Positions 55,490 through 64,000 of a DNA stretch of 64,000 nt are shown one piece after another. Both the position numbers and the translations under genes were made by a program. The notes beneath the pieces were generated by a model. It saw only the letters and a list, made by a program, of their open reading frames with translations, was not told the origin of the DNA and did no database searches. The stretch spans positions 1 through 64,000 of the forward strand of contig JANYHI010000059.1 in NCBI GenBank assembly GCA_025359125.1, given 5' to 3'. Position 1 is the stretch's first letter; each line of letters opens with the position of its first letter. Source of the DNA: Cytophagales bacterium (GTDB lineage Bacteria; Bacteroidota; Bacteroidia; Cytophagales; Cyclobacteriaceae).

Positions 55490-58400
55490 ATGTCTTTCAG
55501 AAAAAATAAAAAGATCAACAACGATTTCTCAAAAATCACCATCAGTTTAGCTTCTCCAGAATCAATTTTGGAAAGTTCACATGGCGAGATCACACAACCG
55601 GAAACCATCAACTATAGGACATATAAGCCTGAGATGGGTGGTTTATTTTGCGAGCGTATTTTCGGCCCGGTAAAGGACTGGGAATGTCATTGTGGAAAAT
55701 ATAAGCGTATTCGCTATAAAGGAATTATCTGCGACCGTTGCGGGGTGGAAGTTACTGAGAAGAAGGTAAGACGCGAGCGCATGGGGCATATCGAATTGGT
55801 TGTGCCAGTGGCTCACATCTGGTATTTCCGTTCATTGCCAAATAAGATTGGATATTTGTTAGGCTTACCTACCAAGAAACTTGATCAAATCATCTATTAC
55901 GAAAGATATGTAGTTATCGCTCCTGGTACTAAAGAAGAAGATGGAATAAATCGCCTTGACTTCTTAACAGAGGAGGAGTACTTAGATATCGTTGATAAGC
56001 TTCCTCGCGAAAATCAAATGCTTGATGATAATGACCCGAAGAAATTCATTGCGAAGATGGGGGCAGATGCATTGGAGATGTTATTGAGCCGCGTGAAGTT
56101 GGATGAGTTATCGTATGAACTTCGTCATCAGGCTGCTACTGACACATCACAACAACGTAAGGCAGAAGCCTTGAAACGCTTGAAAGTAGTAGAAGCTTTC
56201 CGCGATGCCAACACACGCGTAGAGAATAGGCCACAATGGATGACCATTAAAATGGTTCCAGTAATTCCTCCGGAGTTACGTCCTCTTGTGCCCTTGGATG
56301 GTGGTCGTTTTGCAACTTCAGATTTAAATGATTTATACAGACGCGTTATTATTCGTAACAATCGTCTGAAGAGATTAATTGATATTAAAGCTCCAGAAGT
56401 TATTCTTCGTAACGAGAAGCGCATGCTTCAAGAGGCGGTTGATTCACTGTTCGACAATTCACGTAAAGTGAATGCGGTTCGTTCTGATGGAAACCGTGCG
56501 TTGAAATCATTGAGTGACATGTTGAAAGGTAAGCAAGGACGTTTCCGTCAAAACTTATTGGGTAAGCGTGTTGATTATTCTGGCCGTTCGGTAATTGTGG
56601 TAGGCCCTGAATTGAAATTGCATGAATGTGGTTTGCCAAAAGACATGGCAGCTGAATTATTCAAGCCATTTATTATTCGCAAGCTTATCGAAAGAGGTAT
56701 TGTAAAGACTGTTAAGTCTGCGAAAAAAATTGTAGATAGAAAAGATCCAGTAGTTTGGGATATTTTGGAAAATGTATTGAAAGGACATCCTGTTCTTTTG
56801 AATCGTGCTCCAACTCTGCATAGACTGGGTATTCAAGCTTTCCAACCCAAGTTGATTGAAGGAAAAGCTATTCAATTGCATCCGTTAGTTTGTACAGCCT
56901 TCAATGCTGACTTTGACGGTGACCAGATGGCTGTTCATATTCCACTTGGCCAAGAAGCAATTTTGGAGGCTTCTTTATTAATGCTTTCTTCTCACAACAT
57001 TTTGAACCCTGCCAACGGTGCGCCTATTACTGTACCTTCTCAGGACATGGTGTTGGGATTGTACTATCTCACTAAAGGAAGAAAGGCTGAGTTGGGTGAA
57101 GGAAAAAAATTCTACTCTGCCGAAGAGGTAGTGATTGCTTATAACGAAGGAAAATTATCTAAACATGCCATCGTTAAAGTAAAAGCGAATGTAAAAGATA
57201 AGAAGACAGGTCAAATTACCAGAAAGATGATTGAGACTGTAACTGGTCGCGTTATATTCAATCAGGTAGTTCCTGAAGAAGTAGGATTTGTTGATGAGTT
57301 ATTGACAAAGAAGAAACTTCAAACAATTATTGCTGACGTATTTAAGTATGCTGGACAGGCTAAGACTGCGAAGTTCTTAGATGAAATTAAAGATCTAGGA
57401 TTCCAAATGGCCTACCGTGGAGGATTGTCAATGGGATTAGGTGATGTAAAAGTACCTGCTGAGAAGAAGAAGTTAGTTGAAGAAGCTCAGAAAGAAGTTG
57501 ATTCTGTATGGAACAACTACATGATGGGTTTGATCACTGATAACGAACGTTACAATCAAGTAATTGATATTTGGACTCGTACGAATACCATGTTGACCAA
57601 CACGCTGATGAAGCAGTTGGAAGAAGATCAACAAGGGTTTAACTCTATCTACATGATGATGCACTCTGGTGCTCGTGGATCGCGTGAACAGATTCGTCAG
57701 CTTGGAGGTATGCGTGGATTGATGGCAAAGCCTCAGAAAAATTTGGCTGGGTCAGTAGGTTCTATTATCGAGAATCCAATCCTTTCAAACTTCAAAGAAG
57801 GACTAGACGTACTAGAGTATTTCATCTCTACACACGGTGCTCGTAAAGGTCTTGCCGATACAGCGTTGAAAACTGCTGATGCAGGATATTTGACACGTAG
57901 GTTGGTAGATGTTGCGAATGATCTTGTGATAACTGAAGATGATTGCGGAACGTTGCGTGGATTGAAAGTATCTGCATTGAAAGACAATGAAGATATTGTT
58001 GAACCACTGTCTGAACGCATCGTGGGTCGTGTAACGGTTCATGATATCTACGATCCGTTAACAGAAAAATTGATCTGTGCAGGTAATCAAGAAATTACTG
58101 ACGAAATAGCGAAACAAATTGAGGAGACAAGTATTGAAGAAGTAGAGATTCGTTCTATTCTTACTTGTGAAACTAAATTTGGAGGTTGTGCAAAATGTTA
58201 TGGACGTAATCTTGCTAGCGGCAAGATGGTGCAAGAAGGTGAGGCCGTTGGTGTAATTGCAGCTCAATCAATCGGTGAGCCAGGTACACAGCTTACACTT
58301 CGTACCTTCCACGTGGGTGGTACAGCTTCTAACATTGCAGTTGATGCAAATATCAAAGCTAAATTTACAGGTACGGTTGAGTTCGAAGCAATTCGTACAG

Positions 58401-59779
58401 TTGATACTTCCGATAAGGATAACCACAAAGTGAAAGTTGTAATGGGTCGTACAGGTGAAATCCGAATCTTAGATGAGGAGAAACGTGTACTGATTTCTAA
58501 CAACGTACCTTACGGTGCATACTTAAGAGTGAAAGACGGACAGAAAGTTGAAAAAGGAACAGAGCTTTGCTATTGGGATCCTTACAACGCTGTTATTCTT
58601 TCAGAGTTTGACGGAGAGATTGAATATGAAGCAATTATTGAGGGCATTACTTTCAAAGAAGAATCTGATGAGCAAACAGGTCACAGAGAGAAGGTAATTA
58701 CTGATACGCGTGACAAGACAAAGAATCCGTCTGTCATTGTAAAAGGTAAATCCGATTCGAAAGGATATAACATGCCTGTAGGCGCACACTTAGCAGTTGA
58801 TGCTGGCGAGAAAATCCAAGCAGGACAAGTGATGGCGAAGATCCCTCGCACAATGGGTAAGTCTAGAGATATTACAGGAGGTCTTCCACGTGTAACTGAA
58901 TTATTTGAAGCTCGTAATCCTTCTAACCCTGCTGTGGTGAGCGAGATTGATGGAGTAGTTACGTATGGAGGTATCAAACGTGGTAATCGTGAGATTTTCA
59001 TCGAATCAAAAGATGGTGTTCAGAAGCGTTACTTAGTGCCATTATCTAAACACATTCTTGTGCAGGATAATGACTTTGTAAAAGCTGGACAACCATTATC
59101 TGATGGAGCGATTACCCCTAGTGATATCTTATCGATTAAAGGACCGACAGCTGTACAAGAATACTTAGTGAATGAAATTCAGGAGGTATATCGCCTGCAA
59201 GGTGTGAAGATCAATGATAAGCACATAGAGTGTATCGTAAGCCAGATGATGCAAAAAGTAGAGATCATCGATTCTGGAGACACTACGTTCTTACCTGGTG
59301 AATATGTAGATAAGTTCGAATTCCGTGAGGAGAACGATTTGATCTTAGATAAGAAAGTGGTGATGGATGCTGGCGATTCTAGTCGTTTTAAAGTAGGACA
59401 AATCATTACTCCTCGTGAGTTAAGAGATGAGAATTCTGCTTTAAAGAGAAGAGATCAGCGTGTAGCGGAAGTAAGAGATGCTTTATCTGCAGTTTCTCGT
59501 CCCACCCTTCAAGGAATCACTCAAGCTTCTTTGAAAACAGAAAGCTGGTTGTCTGCGGCATCGTTCCAAGAAACAACGAAGGTGTTGAGCGAAGCTGCCA
59601 TCCGTGGAAAGGCCGACCAATTAATGGGCTTGAAAGAGAACGTTATTGTTGGACACTTGATCCCGGCAGGTACTGGCCAACGTAGATTCGAAGACCTGAT
59701 TGTTGGTTCTGAAGAAGAATACCAACGATTGGTTGATGCTCCCGAGCGCAAAAGCAAAGAACGTGAATTACAAGATTAA
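55490..59779 (+). CDS. rpoC: DNA-directed RNA polymerase subunit beta'
   Basis: A 1429-residue catalytic subunit. The active-site magnesium loop is [12 protein letters not shown] near residue 470. The N-terminal zinc ribbon has the cysteines of C-H-C-G-K then C-D-R-C-G-V, and the second zinc site has [11 protein letters not shown]. Trigger-loop region [18 protein letters not shown] is present. Length normal for the phylum. Confidence 0.99.
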   Translation: MSFRKNKKINNDFSKITISLASPESILESSHGEITQPETINYRTYKPEMGGLFCERIFGPVKDWECHCGKYKRIRYKGIICDRCGVEVTEKKVRRERMGHIELVVPVAHIWYFRSLPNKIGYLLGLPTKKLDQIIYYERYVVIAPGTKEEDGINRLDFLTEEEYLDIVDKLPRENQMLDDNDPKKFIAKMGADALEMLLSRVKLDELSYELRHQAATDTSQQRKAEALKRLKVVEAFRDANTRVENRPQWMTIKMVPVIPPELRPLVPLDGGRFATSDLNDLYRRVIIRNNRLKRLIDIKAPEVILRNEKRMLQEAVDSLFDNSRKVNAVRSDGNRALKSLSDMLKGKQGRFRQNLLGKRVDYSGRSVIVVGPELKLHECGLPKDMAAELFKPFIIRKLIERGIVKTVKSAKKIVDRKDPVVWDILENVLKGHPVLLNRAPTLHRLGIQAFQPKLIEGKAIQLHPLVCTAFNADFDGDQMAVHIPLGQEAILEASLLMLSSHNILNPANGAPITVPSQDMVLGLYYLTKGRKAELGEGKKFYSAEEVVIAYNEGKLSKHAIVKVKANVKDKKTGQITRKMIETVTGRVIFNQVVPEEVGFVDELLTKKKLQTIIADVFKYAGQAKTAKFLDEIKDLGFQMAYRGGLSMGLGDVKVPAEKKKLVEEAQKEVDSVWNNYMMGLITDNERYNQVIDIWTRTNTMLTNTLMKQLEEDQQGFNSIYMMMHSGARGSREQIRQLGGMRGLMAKPQKNLAGSVGSIIENPILSNFKEGLDVLEYFISTHGARKGLADTALKTADAGYLTRRLVDVANDLVITEDDCGTLRGLKVSALKDNEDIVEPLSERIVGRVTVHDIYDPLTEKLICAGNQEITDEIAKQIEETSIEEVEIRSILTCETKFGGCAKCYGRNLASGKMVQEGEAVGVIAAQSIGEPGTQLTLRTFHVGGTASNIAVDANIKAKFTGTVEFEAIRTVDTSDKDNHKVKVVMGRTGEIRILDEEKRVLISNNVPYGAYLRVKDGQKVEKGTELCYWDPYNAVILSEFDGEIEYEAIIEGITFKEESDEQTGHREKVITDTRDKTKNPSVIVKGKSDSKGYNMPVGAHLAVDAGEKIQAGQVMAKIPRTMGKSRDITGGLPRVTELFEARNPSNPAVVSEIDGVVTYGGIKRGNREIFIESKDGVQKRYLVPLSKHILVQDNDFVKAGQPLSDGAITPSDILSIKGPTAVQEYLVNEIQEVYRLQGVKINDKHIECIVSQMMQKVEIIDSGDTTFLPGEYVDKFEFREENDLILDKKVVMDAGDSSRFKVGQIITPRELRDENSALKRRDQRVAEVRDALSAVSRPTLQGITQASLKTESWLSAASFQETTKVLSEAAIRGKADQLMGLKENVIVGHLIPAGTGQRRFEDLIVGSEEEYQRLVDAPERKSKERELQD

Positions 59780-59801
59780 AATTGATTATTGATCAATAAG
59801 T

Positions 59802-59841
59802 CAATTAGCCAATGAGAAGAAATTCTCATTGGCTAATTTGT
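59802..59841 (+). terminator. terminator after rpoC
   Basis: A perfect 16-base-pair stem AATTAGCCAATGAGAA/TTCTCATTGGCTAATT (59802-59817 with 59822-59837) with a GAAA loop, followed by TGTTTAAT. It may be a partial terminator, since the DUF3467 gene follows 33 bases later. Confidence 0.75.
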
Positions 59842-59869
59842 TTAATCGCGAAATTGAAAACTTAAGAAT

Positions 59870-60193
59870 ATGGCAGACGAAAAAGTTAACCCACCACAAA
59901 ATCAAATTAACATTGAGCTTTCCGAAGAGATTGCAGAAGGAATTTATTCTAATCTGGCGATGATTGCTCATTCGAATAGCGAATTTGTTATAGACTTTAT
60001 TCGCCTGATGCCGGGTGTACCCAAAGCAAAAGTAAAATCAAGAATTGTGATTACACCAGAGCATGCCAAGCGATTGCTTGCAGCCCTTAAAGATAATATC
60101 AATAAATACGAAGCTACGTTTGGCTCTATAAAGCAAACTAACGATCTTCCAACTTTCCCTATGAATTTTGGTGGAACGATGGGAGAGGCTTAG
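59870..60193 (+). CDS. DUF3467 family protein
   Basis: A 107-residue protein that matches the DUF3467 family: I-E-L-S-E-E-I-A-E-G-I-Y-S-N-L-A near residue 15, S-N-S-E-F-V-I-D-F-I-R near residue 35 and V-I-T-P-E-H-A-K-R-L near residue 60. Small cytoplasmic protein of unknown role, often placed right after rpoC in Bacteroidota. Its end overlaps the convergent hydrolase gene by 4 bases. Confidence 0.88.
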   Translation: MADEKVNPPQNQINIELSEEIAEGIYSNLAMIAHSNSEFVIDFIRLMPGVPKAKVKSRIVITPEHAKRLLAALKDNINKYEATFGSIKQTNDLPTFPMNFGGTMGEA

Positions 60194-61170
60194 GCTGTAT
60201 TTGTAATTAAAATTTGAGTTAGAAATTCAAAGGCTCTCACCTCCATCCAATTTTCTTTCTTTCCTGTAAGGCTAAACCCAACGTGCCCACCATGTTGAGG
60301 AGTTTCTAAATGAACATGATTATGACACTGAGCTATTTCGAACGGATAACACTCTTTGGGTAGAAATGGATCGCTCAAAGAGTTTACTATTAATGTAGGC
60401 TTTTGAATACTGGAAATATAAGAACCGGAAGATGCTCTTTCATAGAAATCGTCTGCATCTTTAAAGCCGTGCAGAGGCGAAGTATATCGGTTATCAAAAT
60501 CTCGAAAGGATTTTATTTGTTCAAAGCCGCTAGCATTTACCAAAGCCGGAAATTGTTTTGATTTTGCTTCAATCTTTTTTTGAAGTTTTTTTAAAAATCT
60601 GTTTAAATAAAATATTTTGGAAGGTTTATCTAACTCTTTAGCACTCGAGCCAAGATGACATGGAACTGAAAAAGTTACAGCTCCTTTTATTTCCGGATGT
60701 AAGCTTAGTCCATTCTCACCCATATATTTCAGTGTCATGCTTCCTCCCATACTAAAGCCAACCAATGCAATAGTTGTATATTTTTTTGATTGAATCGCGT
60801 GATTCACAACTTCTGAAATATCCTCGGTGGCGCCATGATGATAGAACCGTGGAAGGCGATTAATTTCTCCGCTGCATCCTCTACAATTCCACGCCACCGC
60901 ATCCCAATCCTGAGCAAAGAAATATTTCGCCAAGCCTTTTGAATAATGACGATCGCTGCTTCCTTCCAAGCCATGAGATATGATTACTAACTTTGAATTA
61001 TTGTTGCAAAGCCAATCTAAATCTAAAAAGTCTCCATCCTTTAATTCTAGCCGTTCGCGATGATAGCTTACTCCTTCAATTTTTCTAAATGTGCTAGGAA
61101 TAATTGTTTCCCAATGACCATTTAAAAGATAGAATGGCTTTTTGTAAGAAGATTTCTCAATTAGTGGCAT
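60190..61170 (-). CDS. alpha/beta hydrolase, YheT-like
   Basis: A 326-residue esterase-type hydrolase. N-terminal L-L-N-G-H-W-E-T-I-I-P is typical of the YheT group. I-S-H-G-L-E-G-S-S-D-R is the oxyanion region. The nucleophile Ser lies in V-G-F-S-M-G-G-S near residue 145. The Asp (S-L-S-D-P-F-L) and His (Q-H-G-G-H-V-G-F) complete the triad. No signal peptide; cytoplasmic. Substrate unknown. Confidence 0.87.
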   Translation of the reverse strand: MPLIEKSSYKKPFYLLNGHWETIIPSTFRKIEGVSYHRERLELKDGDFLDLDWLCNNNSKLVIISHGLEGSSDRHYSKGLAKYFFAQDWDAVAWNCRGCSGEINRLPRFYHHGATEDISEVVNHAIQSKKYTTIALVGFSMGGSMTLKYMGENGLSLHPEIKGAVTFSVPCHLGSSAKELDKPSKIFYLNRFLKKLQKKIEAKSKQFPALVNASGFEQIKSFRDFDNRYTSPLHGFKDADDFYERASSGSYISSIQKPTLIVNSLSDPFLPKECYPFEIAQCHNHVHLETPQHGGHVGFSLTGKKENWMEVRAFEFLTQILITNTA

Positions 61171-61171
61171 G

Positions 61172-61456
61172 CTATTTTTTTAACACATCTCCAATTTCAG
61201 GAGTCTTGTCAAAAACAGATTTTGCAAATGAGCACAGCGGTAAAATTTTTATTTTATTCTCTCTCGCATATTCAACAGCTCTCATTACCAACAGCTTTCC
61301 TGCTCCTTGTCCGCGTAATTTATCTGATACTTCGGTATGATCGATGATGATCATATTTTCTCGTGCTTTAGAGTAAGTCATTTCGGCAAGGAGTTCGTTA
61401 CCGTCTTCTATAACAAAACCTCCTTTAGATACGTGGTCAATTTGTTTGATCTCCAT
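61172..61456 (-). CDS. small GNAT-like protein (N-acetyltransferase, YjdJ type)
   Basis: A 94-residue minimal GNAT protein (Pfam Acetyltransf_CG group). The acetyl-CoA loop R-G-Q-G-A-G-K-L-L-V is near residue 48. The core segment I-I-D-H-T-E-V-S-D before it and the C-terminal L-P-L-C-S-F-A-K-S-V-F are family features. It starts 15 bases after the MFS gene and ends one base before the hydrolase gene, so the three form an operon. Substrate unknown. Confidence 0.87.
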   Translation of the reverse strand: MEIKQIDHVSKGGFVIEDGNELLAEMTYSKARENMIIIDHTEVSDKLRGQGAGKLLVMRAVEYARENKIKILPLCSFAKSVFDKTPEIGDVLKK

Positions 61457-61471
61457 AAATTAAAATACTAT

Positions 61472-62605
61472 TTACGCTGATTTATACCGAGCGCTTAGAA
61501 ATGTCATTATAATAAAAAGAAAAGCCACTAGCATCAAAGCGATTCGTAACGATTGCCAATTGGCAAGTAACCCAATTAGTGGAGGGCCAAATAAAAAACC
61601 AGAGTAGCCAACGGTAGTAACCATGGCGAGGCCGACACCTGGAGGTAGATTTTTAGAATTGCCAGCTATGCTATAGGCAATAGGCACGATGGAGGATAGT
61701 CCAATGCCGATAATAAATAGACCGGTGATTACTGTATAAGGATTATTAAACAGCAGCGTAACGGAAATGCCAATAATAGAAATTATTCCACTCACCACCA
61801 TCAGTTTTCGGTCTCCATATTTTATGCGTGCACTGTCGCCAAAAAATCTTCCGATGGTCATAGCTAACGCAAAAGCAGATAAGCCAAGTGGAGCCATTGC
61901 AGGCGAGGCCATTGCAATGTTCTCCATATAGTTTGTGCTCCAATCTGCCATTGCTCCTTCGCCCAGCATACAACAAAACGCAATTACACCAATGCTTACC
62001 ATAGCAGCGTTGGGTAAACGAAAGGCAGGGCCATCCACTTCTTTTTCTTTTGGTTTGTCGTGTATTAAATGGTATCGAGCCCAAGCTGCTCCACCCACAC
62101 TTAGAACCACTATTGTTGAAAGATGTATAAATAAAGTGGTTTCTAATTTTACAAATAAGGATCCACAAAAAGCACCAGCTACCATGCCGATACTAAATAA
62201 GGCGTGAAAGGAAGTCATGATTGGTTTCTCTAGTTGTTGCTCTACCATAACTGCTTGTGAATTCATGGATACATCTAACATGCCGGCCGTTAAGCCCATA
62301 ATAAAAAATATTACCACCAGGCCTGTTACTCCAAATGGAAGCATCAATGGAACAAGCGGCACAAAAATGCAATAGAGAAAAACGGAGAAGATGGTAATTC
62401 TTCTGCTTCCGTTTCGGATGATCAGCCATCCCGTAAAGGGCATCGCGAATAATGCACCCACCGAAGAAGAGAGCAGCACAAAACCAAGCGCTCCATTATC
62501 AATAGAAAATAGCTCCTGAACACGAGGGAAACGCGCAGCTAGATTAGCGTGAATAAATCCGTTTATGAAAAATATCAACTTAACAGCAACTCGTGATGGA
62601 CTCAC
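61472..62605 (-). CDS. MFS transporter, YbjJ-like
   Basis: A 377-residue inner-membrane transporter with about 12 hydrophobic segments. The half with D-V-S-M-N-S-Q-A-V near residue 110 and the loop W-L-I-I-R-N-G-S-R-R-I-T fit the group of E. coli YbjJ and fucose-type MFS carriers. Substrate is unknown. It is first in an operon with a small GNAT protein and a YheT-like hydrolase. Confidence 0.87.
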   Translation of the reverse strand: MSPSRVAVKLIFFINGFIHANLAARFPRVQELFSIDNGALGFVLLSSSVGALFAMPFTGWLIIRNGSRRITIFSVFLYCIFVPLVPLMLPFGVTGLVVIFFIMGLTAGMLDVSMNSQAVMVEQQLEKPIMTSFHALFSIGMVAGAFCGSLFVKLETTLFIHLSTIVVLSVGGAAWARYHLIHDKPKEKEVDGPAFRLPNAAMVSIGVIAFCCMLGEGAMADWSTNYMENIAMASPAMAPLGLSAFALAMTIGRFFGDSARIKYGDRKLMVVSGIISIIGISVTLLFNNPYTVITGLFIIGIGLSSIVPIAYSIAGNSKNLPPGVGLAMVTTVGYSGFLFGPPLIGLLANWQSLRIALMLVAFLFIIMTFLSARYKSA

Positions 62606-62732
62606 TTTTATTTCAGTTTAATTATTAAACAAAAGTAAGGTTTTCATCAATACTCTTTTGATGGTGTAAGGAAAGCGGTTTTAAAAATTAATTTATCGAT
62701 TGCGGAAGATTATTATTACCTAATAAAAAAGA

Positions 62733-62750
62733 AGCCCCATTTCTGAGGCT
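62733..62750 (-). terminator. terminator after rny
   Basis: AGCCCC (62733-62738) pairs with GAGGCT (62745-62750), one wobble. On the minus strand TCTTTTTTATT follows the stem. Confidence 0.75.
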
Positions 62751-62776
62751 CTTGATTATTGAAAGATTTGAATGCG

Positions 62777-64000
62777 TTACTTCGCGTACGCTACACTTCT
62801 CATCTCCCTAATTACCGTCACTTTAATCTGCCCTGGGTATTGCATATCTTTTTCAATCTTCTGAGAGATGTCAAAACTTAATTGAGCAGCACGCTCATCC
62901 GTTGCTTTTTCGGCATCAACCATTACTCGCAATTCTCTACCAGCTTGAATGGCATAACATTTTTCAACACCTTCAAAACTTAATCCAACTTGCTCTAAGT
63001 CTTTTAAGCGTTTGATGTATTGCTCCATCACTTCGCGCCTTGCGCCAGGTCTTGCACCAGAGATGGCATCGCAGGATTGCACAATCGGAGAGATGATGCT
63101 CGTCATTTCTATCTCATCGTGGTGAGCACCTATTGCATTGCAAATAATGGGATGTTCTTTATACTTTATTGCCAATTCCATTCCAACGATAGCGTGTGGT
63201 TTCTCTAATTCTTCAGGCCATACTTTACCAATGTCGTGAAGTAGCCCAGCGCGTTTGGCTTGCTTTACATTTAAGCCCAACTCAGCCGCCATAATAGCAC
63301 ACAAGTTGGCAACCTCGCGTGAGTGCTGCAAAAGATTTTGCCCGTATGAAGAACGATAACGCATTCTGCCTACCATTTTAATAAGCTCTGGCGCCAGACC
63401 GTGAATACCCAAGTCAATGACGGTACGTTCACCAATTTCCACCACTTCGTCTTCAATGTTCTTGGTTGTCTTCGCTACAATTTCTTCGATACGTGCCGGG
63501 TGGATTCTTCCATCTTGTACTAAGCGGTGGAGAGACAATCTTGCAATTTCTCTTCGTACCGGGTCGAAGCCTGAAATGATAATAGCTTCAGGTGTATCAT
63601 CAACAATAAATTCAACCCCAGTAGCTGCTTCCAACGCACGGATATTTCTTCCTTCTCTTCCTATGATTTTTCCTTTGATATCGTCACTCTCAATATTGAA
63701 AATAGAAACACAGTTTTCTACGGCATGTTCTGTGGCAGTACGTTGAATGGTTTCTACCACAATTTTCTTGGCTTCTTTGGTGGCAGATAATTTAGCCTGT
63801 TCCATAATGTCTTTAATAAAAGAACTGGCTTTTGTCTGTGCCTCTTCTTTCATCGATTCTACTAATTGGTCTCGTGCCTGATCTGCGGAAAGTTTTGAGA
63901 TGCCTTCGAGAATGGCAACTTTTTGAGAGTTGAATTTATCCAACTCTTCTTTGCGCTTCTTTACCAACTCGTGTTGTTGTGCCAGGCTTTGTCGCTCTTC
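62777..64000 (-). CDS. rny: ribonuclease Y, 5' end outside window
   Basis: The frame is open to the right edge, so the gene runs off the window; about 407 codons are present. The end-most visible part is a charged coiled coil ([14 protein letters not shown]). The KH domain has [13 protein letters not shown]. The HD domain has L-L-H-D-I-G-K and H-H-D-E, the metal-binding pair. RNase Y is a membrane-anchored endonuclease starting mRNA decay; the transmembrane N-terminus is outside. The TTG at 63967 is not a real start. Confidence 0.95.
   Translation of the reverse strand, partial: EERQSLAQQHELVKKRKEELDKFNSQKVAILEGISKLSADQARDQLVESMKEEAQTKASSFIKDIMEQAKLSATKEAKKIVVETIQRTATEHAVENCVSIFNIESDDIKGKIIGREGRNIRALEAATGVEFIVDDTPEAIIISGFDPVRREIARLSLHRLVQDGRIHPARIEEIVAKTTKNIEDEVVEIGERTVIDLGIHGLAPELIKMVGRMRYRSSYGQNLLQHSREVANLCAIMAAELGLNVKQAKRAGLLHDIGKVWPEELEKPHAIVGMELAIKYKEHPIICNAIGAHHDEIEMTSIISPIVQSCDAISGARPGARREVMEQYIKRLKDLEQVGLSFEGVEKCYAIQAGRELRVMVDAEKATDERAAQLSFDISQKIEKDMQYPGQIKVTVIREMRSVAYAK

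Overview
The window looks like the chromosome of a free-living member of the Bacteroidota, most likely Cytophagales. The evidence is a secreted enzyme with a C-terminal type IX secretion (T9SS) sorting domain, Bacteroidota-type promoters (TTTG, about 19 bases, TAnnTTTG), DUF2911 and DUF6787-like proteins, an atpD-atpC pair separated from the other ATP synthase genes, AT-rich intergenic DNA and few Shine-Dalgarno sites. No insertion sequence, prophage, CRISPR array or rRNA operon was seen.

Layout. 1-7.7 kb: end of a lipoprotein gene, an acetyltransferase gene broken by a stop codon, a serine-hydrolase lipoprotein, rsmG, the fluoride channel crcB, a large T9SS-exported PQQ-type sugar dehydrogenase, plsC and an rRNA methyltransferase. 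7.7-14.9 kb: two convergent genes for exported TPR-CHAT proteins (CHAT is a caspase-like peptidase domain). 15-22 kb: methylmalonyl-CoA mutase (mutB, mutA), dnaA and a TPR sensor kinase. 22-27 kb: a FecA-like iron receptor with a Fur-family-like operator, the wreck of a probable di-haem peroxidase, a membrane-anchored amidohydrolase, DUF2911 and YceI proteins. 27-34 kb: a DegP-type protease, a GH3 enzyme, a glycosyltransferase, a small unknown protein, dxr and rseP. 34.5-41.5 kb: atpDC, two small envelope proteins, an RluA-type pseudouridine synthase, prfC, a TPR membrane protein and pdhA.

41.6-44.5 kb is the most unusual part. It is a minus-strand cassette of a lipoprotein gene followed by an outer-membrane barrel gene, then a second diverged copy of both, with the second lipoprotein gene lacking its 5' end. 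The intact lipoprotein gene has a run of 13 G/C pairs between its ATG and its signal peptide. Thirteen is out of frame, while 12 (or 9 or 15) restores a 303-residue lipoprotein. This suggests an ON/OFF phase-variable surface protein.

44.7-60.2 kb is a housekeeping block: recF, a DciA-like DUF721 gene, tRNA-Tyr, -Gly and -Thr, a decayed tRNA copy, tuf, tRNA-Trp, secE, nusG, rplK, rplA, rplJ, rplL, rpoB, rpoC and a DUF3467 gene. It is punctuated by strong hairpins. 60.2-64 kb holds a YheT-like hydrolase, a small GNAT protein, an MFS transporter and the 3' part of rny. Many gene starts were moved inward from the longest open frame to the first ATG that begins a signal peptide or conserved domain.
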